From Pseudomonadota bacterium (GTDB lineage: Bacteria > Pseudomonadota > Gammaproteobacteria > Burkholderiales > Burkholderiaceae_C): DNA of 64,000 bases. The position numbers and the translations under genes are program-made. A model generated the notes under the pieces. That model was not told the DNA's origin and made no database searches. It was given only the letters and a program-made list of their open reading frames with translations. The stretch is from assembly GCA_021845505.1 (NCBI GenBank), contig JAJZVU010000012.1, forward strand, positions 1 through 64,000, written 5' to 3'. Positions within the stretch are counted from its first letter, which is position 1, and every line of letters begins with the position of its first letter. Shown here piece after piece: positions 1 to 8,196 of this stretch.

Positions 1-87
1 ACTCCTTCCCATCCCGAACAGGACCGTGAAACGCCTCAGCGCCGATGATAGTGCGCATGCGCGTGTGAAAGTAGGACATCGTCAGGC
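1..87 (+). rRNA. rrf: 5S ribosomal RNA, 3' part
   Basis: The first 87 bases match the 3' two thirds of a betaproteobacterial 5S rRNA: the CCATCCCGAACAGGACCGTG block, the loop region around GCGCCGATGATAGTGC, and the terminal stem strand ending in GTCAGGC. The 5' part lies outside the window, so this is the end of an rRNA operon read on the plus strand. It is followed at once by a strong rho-independent terminator. The exact 3' end is uncertain by one or two bases. Confidence 0.93.
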
Positions 88-97
88 ACCTACCCCA

Positions 98-131
98 GCC
101 CGGCCACGCGAGTGGCCGGGCTTTTGTTTTT
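98..131 (+). terminator. Rho-independent terminator of the rRNA operon
   Basis: A perfect 10-bp stem (GCCCGGCCAC pairing with GTGGCCGGGC), a 4-base loop GCGA and a tail of TTTTGTTTTT form a textbook intrinsic terminator. It sits 10 bases after the 5S rRNA and just before dusA. Confidence 0.95.
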
Positions 132-136
132 GGAAA

Positions 137-1186
137 ATGCCGCTCGAAAATGCCGCGGCCGCTCCGGCGGCCCTCGGGATGCAGCCGCCGGCCGTCGACG
201 CCGGCCGCTGGCGGCTGTGCGTGGCGCCGATGCTCGACTGGACCGACCGCCACTGCCGGTATTTCCACAGGCTGCTCAGCCGGCGCGCCAGGCTGTACAC
301 CGAGATGGTGACCACCGGCGCGCTGCTGCACGGCCACCGGCACCGGCACCTGGACTTCGACCGTTGCGAGCACCCGCTGGCGCTGCAGCTCGGCGGCAGC
401 GAACCCGCCGATCTGGCGGCCTGCGCGCGCCTGGCGCGCGACTGGGGCTACGACGAGATCAACCTCAATTGCGGATGCCCGAGCGAACGGGTGCAACGCG
501 GGGCGTTCGGCGCCTGCCTGATGGCCGAGCCGGCGCTGGTGCGCGACTGCGTCGCGGCGATGCGCGACGCGGTGGGCGACGACCTGGCGGTGACGGTCAA
601 GCACCGCGTCGGCCTCGACCGGGTCGAGAGCTACGACTTCGTCAGGGATTTCGTCGGGCAGGTGGCCGAAGGCGGCTGCCGGGTGTTCATCGTGCATGCC
701 CGCAACGCCTGGCTGCAGGGCCTGAGCCCGAAGGACAACCGGGAAATCCCCCCGCTGCGCCCTGAGTTCGTCTACCAGCTGAAGCGCGACTTCCCGTCGC
801 TGGTGCTGGTGCTCAACGGCGGGGTTCGCGACGATGCCGAACTGGCGCGCCATCTGGCCCGGGTCGACGGAGTGATGGTCGGGCGCGAGGCCTACCAGCG
901 CCCGTGGTGGCTGAGCACCTGGGATGCGGCGTACTTCGGCGAGCCGGCCGGGGCGGCGACCCGCGAAGCCGTCGAGTCCGAGCTGCAGCAGTACCTGCTG
1001 CGCCAGGCGGCGCTGGGAGTCCCGCCCGCCGCGGTGCTGCGCCATGCGCTGAACCTGTGGAAGGGCGAGCCCGGGGCGCGGCTATGGCGCCAGGTGCTGT
1101 CCGACCCGCGGCAGCGCGGCCAGGCGCCGCAGGCGCTGCTGGCCGCCGCGACCCGCGCCCGCGTGGGCGGCGCCGCGGCGCACTGA
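137..1186 (+). CDS. dusA: tRNA-dihydrouridine(20/20a) synthase DusA
   Basis: FMN-dependent reductase that makes dihydrouridine in the D-loop of tRNA. The 349-residue product has the DusA signatures in order: VAPMLDWTDRHCR (about 29-41), LQLGGSEP (83-90), INLNCGCPSERVQ (108-120) holding the catalytic Cys at about 114, VKHRVGLD, the SPKDNREIPPL segment typical of DusA rather than DusB or DusC, and LNGGVRD plus DGVMVGREAYQ for FMN phosphate binding. ATG 137 follows the rRNA terminator by six bases; ATG 179 is an equally possible start and would leave room for a promoter. NLNCGC replaces the commoner NLNVGC. The family call is firm and the start is uncertain. Confidence 0.93.
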   Translation: MPLENAAAAPAALGMQPPAVDAGRWRLCVAPMLDWTDRHCRYFHRLLSRRARLYTEMVTTGALLHGHRHRHLDFDRCEHPLALQLGGSEPADLAACARLARDWGYDEINLNCGCPSERVQRGAFGACLMAEPALVRDCVAAMRDAVGDDLAVTVKHRVGLDRVESYDFVRDFVGQVAEGGCRVFIVHARNAWLQGLSPKDNREIPPLRPEFVYQLKRDFPSLVLVLNGGVRDDAELARHLARVDGVMVGREAYQRPWWLSTWDAAYFGEPAGAATREAVESELQQYLLRQAALGVPPAAVLRHALNLWKGEPGARLWRQVLSDPRQRGQAPQALLAAATRARVGGAAAH

Positions 1187-1218
1187 CCCGGCCGCGAGGC
1201 GGCCCCGGCCGCCGCGGC

Positions 1219-1410
1219 TCAACCCTGCAGGGTTTCGTCCAGGCCCTCTCCGGGCTTCCACGGGCGCCCGAGGCGCGCCTCGATGTACTCGCGGATCAGC
1301 CGCCGCACGACCTGCGATGGGGTCTGGTCCTCCAGCGCGCACAAATGCTCGAACACGGCCTTCTTGCGCGGATCGATCAGCACGGTCAGGCGGGTGGTGC
1401 GTTGTTCCAT
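1219..1410 (-). CDS. Ribbon-helix-helix (CopG/Arc-like) transcriptional regulator
   Basis: A 63-residue protein. Residues 5-12 (TTRLTVLI) fit the DNA-contacting beta strand of ribbon-helix-helix repressors, and two helices follow (about 14-26 and 30-45, with the turn at DQTPSQV). There is no C-terminal sensor domain such as the ACT domain of NikR, so it would have to sense a ligand through its small body or act with a partner. It is transcribed away from the hyf-like operon and its start lies 77 bp from hyfB, with a 31-bp dyad between the two. By position it is the likely autoregulator and operon regulator; the target and signal are inferred. It converges on dusA with a 32-bp gap that holds a short GC hairpin. 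Confidence 0.8.
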   Translation of the reverse strand: MEQRTTRLTVLIDPRKKAVFEHLCALEDQTPSQVVRRLIREYIEARLGRPWKPGEGLDETLQG

Positions 1411-1441
1411 GGGGTGGTCGAACTCAGGCGTTTTGCATTAA

Positions 1442-1472
1442 CATGGCATGTGCATACTATGCGAATTCCATG
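1442..1472. promoter_or_regulatory. 31-bp dyad, candidate operator of the Hyf-like operon and RHH gene
   Basis: An imperfect inverted repeat centred on C1457: 12 of 15 symmetric positions pair, with a perfect core GCATA-C-TATGC and outer arms CATGG/CCATG. It lies in the 76-bp gap between the divergent RHH regulator and hyfB. It overlaps a possible hyfB promoter (TTGCAT at 1433-1438, TACTAT at 1455-1460, 16-bp spacer), so a bound repressor would cover the -10. Dyads of this kind are the usual targets of RHH repressors. Function is inferred from position. Confidence 0.6.
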
Positions 1473-1486
1473 AGAAAGCAAAACCC

Positions 1487-3490
1487 ATGGACCCGAGGCA
1501 GCTGATCCTCCTGGCGCTGGCCATGGTGGGGACCTGGCTGGCTCTCGGGCTGGCGGGGCTGGCGCGGCCGCGAGCCACCCGCTGGATCGCCCATCGCCTG
1601 TTTCCGCTGGGGGCCTTGGCCTGCCTGGGCATCGCCGGCGTCGGCCTGGGTGCGCTGCTCGGGCCCGCGGGCGACCTGGTGCTGCCGCTCGGGCTGCCCG
1701 GCCTGCCGATGCACCTGCACATCGATGCGCTGAGCGGCTTTTTCCTGCTGCTGCTGGGGTCCAGCAGCGCCGGCACCTCGCTGTTCGCCGCCGGTTACTT
1801 TCGCGCCGGCGAAGGCACGGCTCCCGGGCTGCTGGGCATGCAGTACCACCTGTTCCTGGCCGCGATGGTCATGGTGATGCTGGCCGCCGACGCCTACACC
1901 TTCATGCTGGCCTGGGAGGTGATGGCGCTGTCGTCGTATTTCCTGGTGCTCAGCCAGCATCGCCTGCCGGAGATCCGCGCCGCCGGGTTCCTCTACCTGC
2001 TGCTGGCGCACCTCGGAGCGATCGCGCTGCTGCTGTGCTTCGGGGTGATGATGCAAGGCGGCGAGCCCGGGCTGACCTTCGCCGCGATGCGCGCGGCGCA
2101 TTTCAGCGTGGCCTGGGCCAGCCTGGGATTCGGGCTGGCCACCCTGGGCTTCGGCGCAAAGGCCGGCCTGGTTCCGTTGCATGTCTGGCTGCCCGAGGCC
2201 CACCCGGCCGCTCCGTCACCGGTTTCGGCGCTGATGAGCGGGGTGATGCTCAAGACCGCGCTGTACGGCATGTTGCGCGTCAGCCTGGACCTGCTGCACG
2301 CCCCGGCGTGGTGGTGGGGGCTGCCGCTGCTGGGACTCGGGCTGTTCGGCGCGCTGTACGGGGTGTTGTTCGCCGCGGTGCAAAACGACATGAAGCGCCT
2401 GTTGGCGTATTCGTCGATCGAGAACATCGGCATCGCCTTTGCCGCCCTCGGGCTGGCGCTGGTGTTCCACGGCACCGGGATGGCGGTGCTGGCGGCGCTG
2501 GCGCTGGCGGCCATGCTCTACCACTCGCTGAACCACGCGTTTTTCAAGAGCCTGCTGTTCTGTGCGACCGGCTCGGTGCTCCACGCGACCCGCAGCCGCA
2601 ACCTGGGCAGCCTGGGCGGCTTGCTGCGGCGCATGCCCTGGGTCGGCTGGACCGCGCTGGTGGGCACGCTGGCGATCGCCGGGCTGCCCCCTCTCAACGG
2701 TTTTGTCTCGGAATGGCTGCTGCTGCAGGCCTTCCTGTTCAGCCCGCGGCTTCCCCATCCGTTCTTCAACCTGCTGATCCCCCTCGGTGCCGCGCTGCTG
2801 GTGTTGACCGCGGCGCTGGCCGGCTATGTGATGGTCAAGTTCTACGGGGTGATCTTCCTCGGCCGCCATCGGGAGCCGGGGCTGGAACATGCGCACGACT
2901 GCGGTCGCTTCGAGCGGGTGGCGCTGGGCTGGTTCGCGCTCGCCTGCGTGCTGCTGGGCCTGCTGCCGGGGCTGGTGCTGCGGCTGATCGACCCGGTGGA
3001 CACGCTGCTGCTCGGCCAGGGGCTGGGCCGGCCGGGCGATTGGCTGCGGCTGGTTCCGCAGGACGCCGCGCAGGCGGCCTACGACCCGCTGGTGCTGGTC
3101 GCTGTGGTGGCCCCGGTGGTGCTGCTGACCGCATGGATCACCCACCGGCTGTACACCGGGCGTACCCGCCGCGCCGACCCCTGGGATTGCGGCCATGCCG
3201 ATCCCAGCCCGCGGCTGCAGGACACCGCCGAGGGCTTCGGGCAGCCGGTGCGGCGGCTGTTCGCGCCGTTCTTCCTCAGCCGTGTCGAACTGCCGTCGCC
3301 CGCCGACGAGGCGCCGCGCTACCGGGTGCTGATCGCCGACCGCTTGTACGCCCAGGTCTACCAGCCCGCGGCCGACGCGGTGCTGTGGCTGGCGCAGCAG
3401 GTGGGCAAGTTGCAGCACGGCCGCATTTCCATCTACCTGCTCTACAGCTTCGTCACGCTGCTGGTGATGCTGATGGTGGTGCTGCGATGA
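1487..3490 (+). CDS. hyfB: Hydrogenase-4/Ehr-type membrane subunit B (NuoL/M antiporter-like)
   Basis: A 667-residue polytopic membrane protein of the proton-translocating antiporter family, close to E. coli HyfB (about 670 residues). The channel residues expected in NuoL/M proteins are present: Glu in AWEVMALSSYFLVLS and Lys in GFGAKAGLVPLHVWLPEAH, plus LLAYSSIENIG and NHAFFKSLLF. A C-terminal cytoplasmic or amphipathic section ends in a last hydrophobic helix. ATG 1487 is chosen because it gives the family N-terminus; the reading frame is open further upstream across the dyad. First gene of a six-gene operon; its stop overlaps the hyfC start (ATGA). It probably pumps ions for the complex. 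Confidence 0.9.
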   Translation: MDPRQLILLALAMVGTWLALGLAGLARPRATRWIAHRLFPLGALACLGIAGVGLGALLGPAGDLVLPLGLPGLPMHLHIDALSGFFLLLLGSSSAGTSLFAAGYFRAGEGTAPGLLGMQYHLFLAAMVMVMLAADAYTFMLAWEVMALSSYFLVLSQHRLPEIRAAGFLYLLLAHLGAIALLLCFGVMMQGGEPGLTFAAMRAAHFSVAWASLGFGLATLGFGAKAGLVPLHVWLPEAHPAAPSPVSALMSGVMLKTALYGMLRVSLDLLHAPAWWWGLPLLGLGLFGALYGVLFAAVQNDMKRLLAYSSIENIGIAFAALGLALVFHGTGMAVLAALALAAMLYHSLNHAFFKSLLFCATGSVLHATRSRNLGSLGGLLRRMPWVGWTALVGTLAIAGLPPLNGFVSEWLLLQAFLFSPRLPHPFFNLLIPLGAALLVLTAALAGYVMVKFYGVIFLGRHREPGLEHAHDCGRFERVALGWFALACVLLGLLPGLVLRLIDPVDTLLLGQGLGRPGDWLRLVPQDAAQAAYDPLVLVAVVAPVVLLTAWITHRLYTGRTRRADPWDCGHADPSPRLQDTAEGFGQPVRRLFAPFFLSRVELPSPADEAPRYRVLIADRLYAQVYQPAADAVLWLAQQVGKLQHGRISIYLLYSFVTLLVMLMVVLR

Positions 3491-4470
3491 GTCGACTGCC
3501 CGCGCTTCCCGGAATCGCGCTCAGCTGGTCCGGGCTTTTCACCCAGTGCATCGTGGTGCTGCTTTCGGTGGCACTGGCGCCGTTGTTCTCCGGCTGGCTG
3601 GCGCAGTGCCGGGCCTGGCTGAGCAATCGCAGCGCGCCGCCGCTGTGGCAGCCCTACCTGCGACTGCGCAAGCTGTTCGCCAAGGACGCGGTGCTGGCCC
3701 ACGATGCCTCGCCGCTGTTCCGGGCCGTGCCCTATCTGCAGTTCGGCCTGATGGTCGCCGCGGCGGCCATCATCCCGTCGCTGTCGACCGACCTGCCGCT
3801 GGCTGCGGTGGCCGACGCCATCGCGCTGGTCGGATGCTTCGCGCTGGCGCGGGTGTTCATCGCGCTGGCCGGGATGGACATCGGGACGGCCTTCGGAAGC
3901 ATGGGGTCGCGGCGCGAAATGCTCGTCGGCTTCCTGGCCGAGCCGGCGCTGCTGATGGTGCTGTTCACCTCCTCCCTGGTGTCGGGCAGCACGCTGCTGC
4001 CCACCATCGCCGAGGCGCTGCGCCGGCAGTCGCTGGCCATCCACCCGGGGCTGGATTTCGCCGCGGTGGCCTTCGTCATGGTGCTGCTGGCCGAGAACGC
4101 GCGCATTCCGGTCGACAACCCGAGCACCCACCTCGAGCTCACGATGATCCACGAGGCGATGCTGCTGGAGTACTCGGCGCGCCACCTGGCGCTGGTGGAA
4201 TGGGCCAACAGCCTGAAGCTGTTCAACTACGCCTGCATCGGCTTCGCGCTGTTCCTGCCGTGGGGGCTGGCCGGCCATGCCGACGGCCTGCTGTGGCTGC
4301 TGCCCGCGCTGCCGCCGCTGCTGCTCAAGCTCGCGCTGGCCGGCATGGGCATCGCGCTGCTGGAGACCCTCAGCGCCAAGCTGCGCATCTTTCGCGTTCC
4401 CGAGTTCCTCGCCAGCGCCTTCCTGCTGGCGGTGATCGGGCTGCTGGTCGGCCTGATGCTGGAGCACTGA
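3487..4470 (+). CDS. hyfC: Hydrogenase-4/Ehr-type membrane anchor subunit C (NuoH/HycD-like)
   Basis: A 327-residue integral membrane protein of the NuoH/HycD/EchB family, which anchors the hydrophilic arm and carries the quinone-cavity-like region. Diagnostic are AENARIPVDNPSTHLELTM (about 203-221) followed by IHEAMLLEYSARHLALVEW, which supply the acidic residues on the membrane interface loop. About eight hydrophobic segments are seen. It begins inside the hyfB stop codon (ATGA), showing translational coupling, and is followed one base later by GTG of hyfE. Assignment to subfamily is confident. Confidence 0.92.
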   Translation: MSRLPALPGIALSWSGLFTQCIVVLLSVALAPLFSGWLAQCRAWLSNRSAPPLWQPYLRLRKLFAKDAVLAHDASPLFRAVPYLQFGLMVAAAAIIPSLSTDLPLAAVADAIALVGCFALARVFIALAGMDIGTAFGSMGSRREMLVGFLAEPALLMVLFTSSLVSGSTLLPTIAEALRRQSLAIHPGLDFAAVAFVMVLLAENARIPVDNPSTHLELTMIHEAMLLEYSARHLALVEWANSLKLFNYACIGFALFLPWGLAGHADGLLWLLPALPPLLLKLALAGMGIALLETLSAKLRIFRVPEFLASAFLLAVIGLLVGLMLEH

Positions 4471-4471
4471 C

Positions 4472-5131
4472 GTGGCCCCGCTGTCGACCCAGCTGATCCA
4501 TCTGTGCGCGGCGCTGCTGCTGCTGCTGGCCTTCGCGATGCTGGCGCAGCGCCGGGTGGCCAACCTGGTCGGGCTGTTCGCCGCCCAGGGCCTGATCCTC
4601 GCCGCCTGCGCCGCCATCGTCGCGGCCAGCACCGGGCAGACCGAGCTCTACGAGTCGGCCGCGCTGACCCTGCTGCTCAAGGTGCTGCTGCTGCCGTGGG
4701 TGCTGCGGCTGCTCATCCGCAGGCTGGACGCCCAATGGGATACCGAGACCCTGCTGCGCATCCCCACGATGCAGATCGTGGGCATCGTGCTGGTGATGTT
4801 CGCCTTCGTGCTGGCGCAGCCGATCTCCCGCTACGCCGGCGCGCTCACGCGGGGCACGCTGGGAATCGCGCTGGCCGTGGTGTTCCTCGCGCTGCTGATG
4901 ATGATCGTGCGGCGCACCGCGATCGCCCAGGTGATCGGCTTCCTGGCGATGGAAAACGGCTTGCTGTTCGCCGCCACCAGCGCGACCTACGGCATGCCGA
5001 TGGTGGTCGAGCTGGGGATCGGGCTGGACGTGCTGGTCGGGGTCTTCGTGCTGGGCATCTTCTTCTTCCAGATCCGCGAGCAGTTCGACAGCCTCGAACT
5101 GCGCCATCTGGAAAACCTCAAGGACGAGTGA
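4472..5131 (+). CDS. hyfE: Hydrogenase-4/Ehr-type membrane subunit E (NuoK-like)
   Basis: A 219-residue membrane protein matching HyfE of hydrogenase-4 (about 216 residues). Its C-terminal half resembles NuoK, with the buried glutamates in FLAMENGLLFAAT and MVVELGIGLDVLVG, and it ends with a charged tail containing LRHLENLKDE. The start is GTG at 4472, one base after the hyfC stop; the stop abuts the GTG of hyfF. HyfE is absent from hydrogenase-3, so its presence places the cluster with the hydrogenase-4/Ehr lineage rather than with Hyc. Confidence 0.9.
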   Translation: MAPLSTQLIHLCAALLLLLAFAMLAQRRVANLVGLFAAQGLILAACAAIVAASTGQTELYESAALTLLLKVLLLPWVLRLLIRRLDAQWDTETLLRIPTMQIVGIVLVMFAFVLAQPISRYAGALTRGTLGIALAVVFLALLMMIVRRTAIAQVIGFLAMENGLLFAATSATYGMPMVVELGIGLDVLVGVFVLGIFFFQIREQFDSLELRHLENLKDE

Positions 5132-6592
5132 GTGGAACTGGCCGCCGTTCTGCTGCTGCCGCTGCTGGCCTCGGGGCTGCTGGCGCTGTTCGGCCACGGC
5201 CGGCAGGCGCCGCACCTGAACCTGGCTGCGAGCGCGGCGACTTTCGTCGCCAGTTGCGCGCTGACCCTGCGGGTGATCTCCGGCGGGCCGTTCCAGGCCT
5301 TCGACAGCCAGTTCTTCATCGACCCCTTCAATGTGTTCCTGGTCGTTCTGACGGCCTTCATCGGCATGACCACGGCCGGCTTCTCGCGGCCCTACATGCG
5401 CATCGAGCAGTCCCACGGCCGCGTCGACGCCGCGCGCCTGCGGCTGTATCACAGCATGTACCAGATGTTCATGTTCACCATGCTGCTGGCGCTGACGACC
5501 AACAACATGGGCATGCTGTGGGTGGCGATGGAGGCAGCGACCCTGTCGACCGTGTTGCTGGTGTCGCTGTACCGCACCAAGGCCAGCCTCGAGGCGGCAT
5601 GGAAGTATTTCATCCTGTGCGGCGTCGGAATCGCATTGGCGCTGTTCGGCACCGTGCTGCTCTACCTGGCCGCGGAGCGGGTGCTCGGCGCCACCGGGAT
5701 GAGCGCCCTGCTGTGGACCCGGCTGGACGCGGCGCGCACCCGGCTGCAGCCGGCCATCGTCGGCATCGCCTTCGTGTTCCTGCTGGTCGGCTACGGCACC
5801 AAGGTGGGGCTGGTGCCGCTGCACAGCTGGCTGCCCGATGCCCACGCCGAGGGTCCGACGCCGATCTCCGCGGTGCTGTCCGGACTGCTGCTCAACGTCG
5901 CGCTGTACGCGGTCGTGCGCACCAAGGTGCTGGTCGAGGGCGCGGTGCAGGCGAGCTGGCCGGGCGCGATGCTCATGGCCTTCGGACTGCTGTCGGTGGT
6001 GGTCGCCGCGTTCCTGCTGTGGCGCCAGAGGGATGTCAAGCGGCTGTTCGCCTACTCTTCCATCGAACACATGGGGATCATCACCTTCGCGTTCGGAATG
6101 GGCGGGCCGATCGCCAATTTCGCCGCGCTGCTGCACATGACCGGGCACGCGCTGACCAAGAGCGCGATCTTCTACAGCACCGGCCACGCCTCGCAGAAGG
6201 CCGACAGCCAGCGCATCGATGCGATCGAAGGCCTGCTCGAGCGTTCGCCGGCGCTGGGCTGGGCGCTGATGCTGGGGGCGCTTTCGATCATCGGCATGCC
6301 GCCGTTCGGGGTGTTCGCCAGCGAGTTCCTGATCCTCACCCAGGCCATGCAGGCCCAGCCCTGGGCGACGCCCATCCTGCTGCTGGCGCTGGGGGTGGCC
6401 TTCGGCGCGATCTTCCTGCGCGTGCAGGGCATGGTGTTCGGCGCCGGCCGCCTGCGCCGGCTGCCGCACCAGCCCTGGATGCTGCCGGCCTTCGTGCACA
6501 TGGGGCTGGTGCTGCTGCTGGGCCTGTGGATCCCGGGGTTCCTGGCTTCGTGGTGGCACCTGGCGGCGGGCATGATCGGAGGCGGACCATGA
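5132..6592 (+). CDS. hyfF: Hydrogenase-4/Ehr-type membrane subunit F (NuoN/M antiporter-like)
   Basis: A 486-residue polytopic antiporter-like subunit, the second in this operon. Conserved channel features are Glu in LWVAMEAATLSTVLLVS, Lys in GYGTKVGLVPLHSWLPDAH, the Pro-rich break GPTPISAVLSG, and LFAYSSIEHMGI. The start is GTG directly after the hyfE stop. The order B-C-E-F-G-I follows E. coli hyf but without hyfA, hyfD and hyfH. The retained Glu and Lys argue that ion pumping is kept. The stop overlaps the start of a 25-codon frame leading into hyfG. Confidence 0.9.
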   Translation: MELAAVLLLPLLASGLLALFGHGRQAPHLNLAASAATFVASCALTLRVISGGPFQAFDSQFFIDPFNVFLVVLTAFIGMTTAGFSRPYMRIEQSHGRVDAARLRLYHSMYQMFMFTMLLALTTNNMGMLWVAMEAATLSTVLLVSLYRTKASLEAAWKYFILCGVGIALALFGTVLLYLAAERVLGATGMSALLWTRLDAARTRLQPAIVGIAFVFLLVGYGTKVGLVPLHSWLPDAHAEGPTPISAVLSGLLLNVALYAVVRTKVLVEGAVQASWPGAMLMAFGLLSVVVAAFLLWRQRDVKRLFAYSSIEHMGIITFAFGMGGPIANFAALLHMTGHALTKSAIFYSTGHASQKADSQRIDAIEGLLERSPALGWALMLGALSIIGMPPFGVFASEFLILTQAMQAQPWATPILLLALGVAFGAIFLRVQGMVFGAGRLRRLPHQPWMLPAFVHMGLVLLLGLWIPGFLASWWHLAAGMIGGGP

Positions 6593-6666
6593 GCCGCTAC
6601 GGCCGATCCCCAGGCATGCTCTGCCTTCCCGGGAGGGCGGGCGCCGCGACGGGGGACGAGCGATGA
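6589..6666 (+). CDS. 25-codon open frame bridging hyfF and hyfG
   Basis: ATG at 6589 overlaps the hyfF stop (ATGA), and its TGA at 6664-6666 overlaps the hyfG ATG (again ATGA), so it fills the 70-base gap exactly. The predicted peptide begins MSRYGRSPGM and contains no motif I recognise. It may be a coupling leader that carries ribosomes from hyfF to hyfG, or chance. GC-rich DNA holds many short open frames, so confidence is low. Confidence 0.22.
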   Translation: MSRYGRSPGMLCLPGRAGAATGDER

Positions 6667-8186
6667 GCGAGCGGGGTGGCGACCTGCCGCGGGTGTGCGC
6701 CGGCTGCTGGCCGCTGCGGCTGCAGCGGGTCGACGCGCTGGGCTGGCGCGCGCTGGCGCAGCAACTGCACGACCGCGGCGCGCTGCTGCTGAGCCTGTGG
6801 GGGCAGGCGCAGGGGGCGGGAAGCCGCATCTGGGGTTGCTGGCTGGCCGACGGGCAGCTCGTGCTCGGTTGCCTGGACCTGCCACCCGGGGTCGAGCATT
6901 ACCCGGGGCTGCAGGACCTGTTTCCCGTGGCCGGGCGGCTGCAGCGCGCGCTGCGCGACCTGCTGGGGCCGCAGGCCCAGGGCATGGATGCGCGCCCCTG
7001 GCTGCGCCACGACGCGTGGACGGCCGACTGGCACCCGCTGCGCGACACCACGCCGCCCAGCCCGGGCCCCGGCGAGCGCTACGCCTTTGTCGAGGTCGAC
7101 GGGGTCGGCGTGCACGAAATCGCCGTCGGGCCGGTGCACGCCGGGATCATCGAGCCGGGCCAGTTCCGCTTTTCGGTCGTCGGGGAAAAGGTGTTGCGGC
7201 TCGAGCAGCGCCTGGGGTTCACCCACAAGGGCGTGGCGCTGCGCTTCCAGCAACTCGACCTGGAGGGCGGGTTGCGGCTGGCCGCACGCCTGAGCGGCGA
7301 CAGCGCGGCGGCCTTCGGCTGGGCCTACTGCATGGCGCTGGAGGCGCTGGCCGACCTGCAGCCGCCGCCGCGGGCGCTGCACCTGCGGGCGCTGCTGCTC
7401 GAGCGCGAGCGCGTGGCCAACCACCTGGGCGACCTGGGGGCCATCGCCAACGACGCCGGTCTGGCCTTCGCGCTGGCCCAGTTCTCGCGCCTGAAGGAAG
7501 ACCTGCTGCGGCTGAACGCCGAGCTGTTCGGCGCGCGCTACCCGATGGACGCGCTGCGGGTCGGCGGCGTTGCCCGCGACCTCGATGCGGCCGGCCTGCA
7601 CGCGCTGCGCCAGCAGGGCAGGGTGCTGCGCGAACAGGCCTTGCGCCTGCGCGACATACTCGACGAGCACGAGGGGCTGCACGACCGGCTGCGCGGCACC
7701 GGGCGCGTCGCCCCGGAGTTGGCGCGGCGCCTGGGGTTGCTCGGGCTGGCCGGGCGCGCCAGCGGACAGCCGCTGGACCTGCGCGCGCTGGGCTGCTGGG
7801 CGCCCTACGACCGGCTGCCGATGCAGCCTGCGCTCGAGCAGGACGGGGACGTCGCGGCCCGCTTCGCGGTGCGCTACCACGAACTGCTGGCTTCGCTTCA
7901 GGGTTGTCGCGACCTGATCGACAGCCTGCCGGCAGGCGAGGTGCTCGGCGCGCTGCCGCGGCCGCCGCGGGCAGGACTGGGGATCGGGCTGGTCGAGGGC
8001 TGGCGCGGTCCGGTGCTGGTGGCGCTGCAGCTCGGCGAAGACGGGCGCATCGTGCGCTGCCATGCCCACGACCCGTCGTGGCAGAACTGGCAGGCGCTGG
8101 AGTGGGCGGTGATCCAGGACATCGTCGCCGACTTCCCGTTGATCAACAAGTCCTTCAACCTGTCCTACTCGGGACACGACGGCTGA
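6663..8186 (+). CDS. hyfG: Ehr-type large subunit (HyfG/HycE/NuoD-like) lacking [NiFe] cysteines
   Basis: A 507-residue protein with a NuoC-like N-terminal domain (about 1-135) fused to a NuoD/HycE-like domain (about 140-507), the fusion typical of HyfG. Family landmarks are VGPVHAGIIEPGQFRF (155-170), FTHKGVALRFQ (186-196), LLLERERVANHLGDLGA, and the C-terminal ALEWAVIQDIVADFPLINKS. In true [NiFe] hydrogenases the L1 site reads ERxCGxC; here the same place (about 209-220) reads RLSGDSAAAFGW with no cysteine. The C-terminal DPCxxC is replaced by the end FNLSYSGHDG. No metal site of the hydrogenase kind can form, so hydrogen chemistry is unlikely. It resembles the Ehr group of complexes. The actual substrate is unknown. 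Confidence 0.88.
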   Translation: MSERGGDLPRVCAGCWPLRLQRVDALGWRALAQQLHDRGALLLSLWGQAQGAGSRIWGCWLADGQLVLGCLDLPPGVEHYPGLQDLFPVAGRLQRALRDLLGPQAQGMDARPWLRHDAWTADWHPLRDTTPPSPGPGERYAFVEVDGVGVHEIAVGPVHAGIIEPGQFRFSVVGEKVLRLEQRLGFTHKGVALRFQQLDLEGGLRLAARLSGDSAAAFGWAYCMALEALADLQPPPRALHLRALLLERERVANHLGDLGAIANDAGLAFALAQFSRLKEDLLRLNAELFGARYPMDALRVGGVARDLDAAGLHALRQQGRVLREQALRLRDILDEHEGLHDRLRGTGRVAPELARRLGLLGLAGRASGQPLDLRALGCWAPYDRLPMQPALEQDGDVAARFAVRYHELLASLQGCRDLIDSLPAGEVLGALPRPPRAGLGIGLVEGWRGPVLVALQLGEDGRIVRCHAHDPSWQNWQALEWAVIQDIVADFPLINKSFNLSYSGHDG

Positions 8187-8196
8187 GGCGCGCGCC

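Noticed and set aside
4370-6829. An 819-codon minus-strand frame opposite hyfE and hyfF
   Set aside because: Gln/His/Arg-rich mirror of membrane-protein codons; no recognisable fold.
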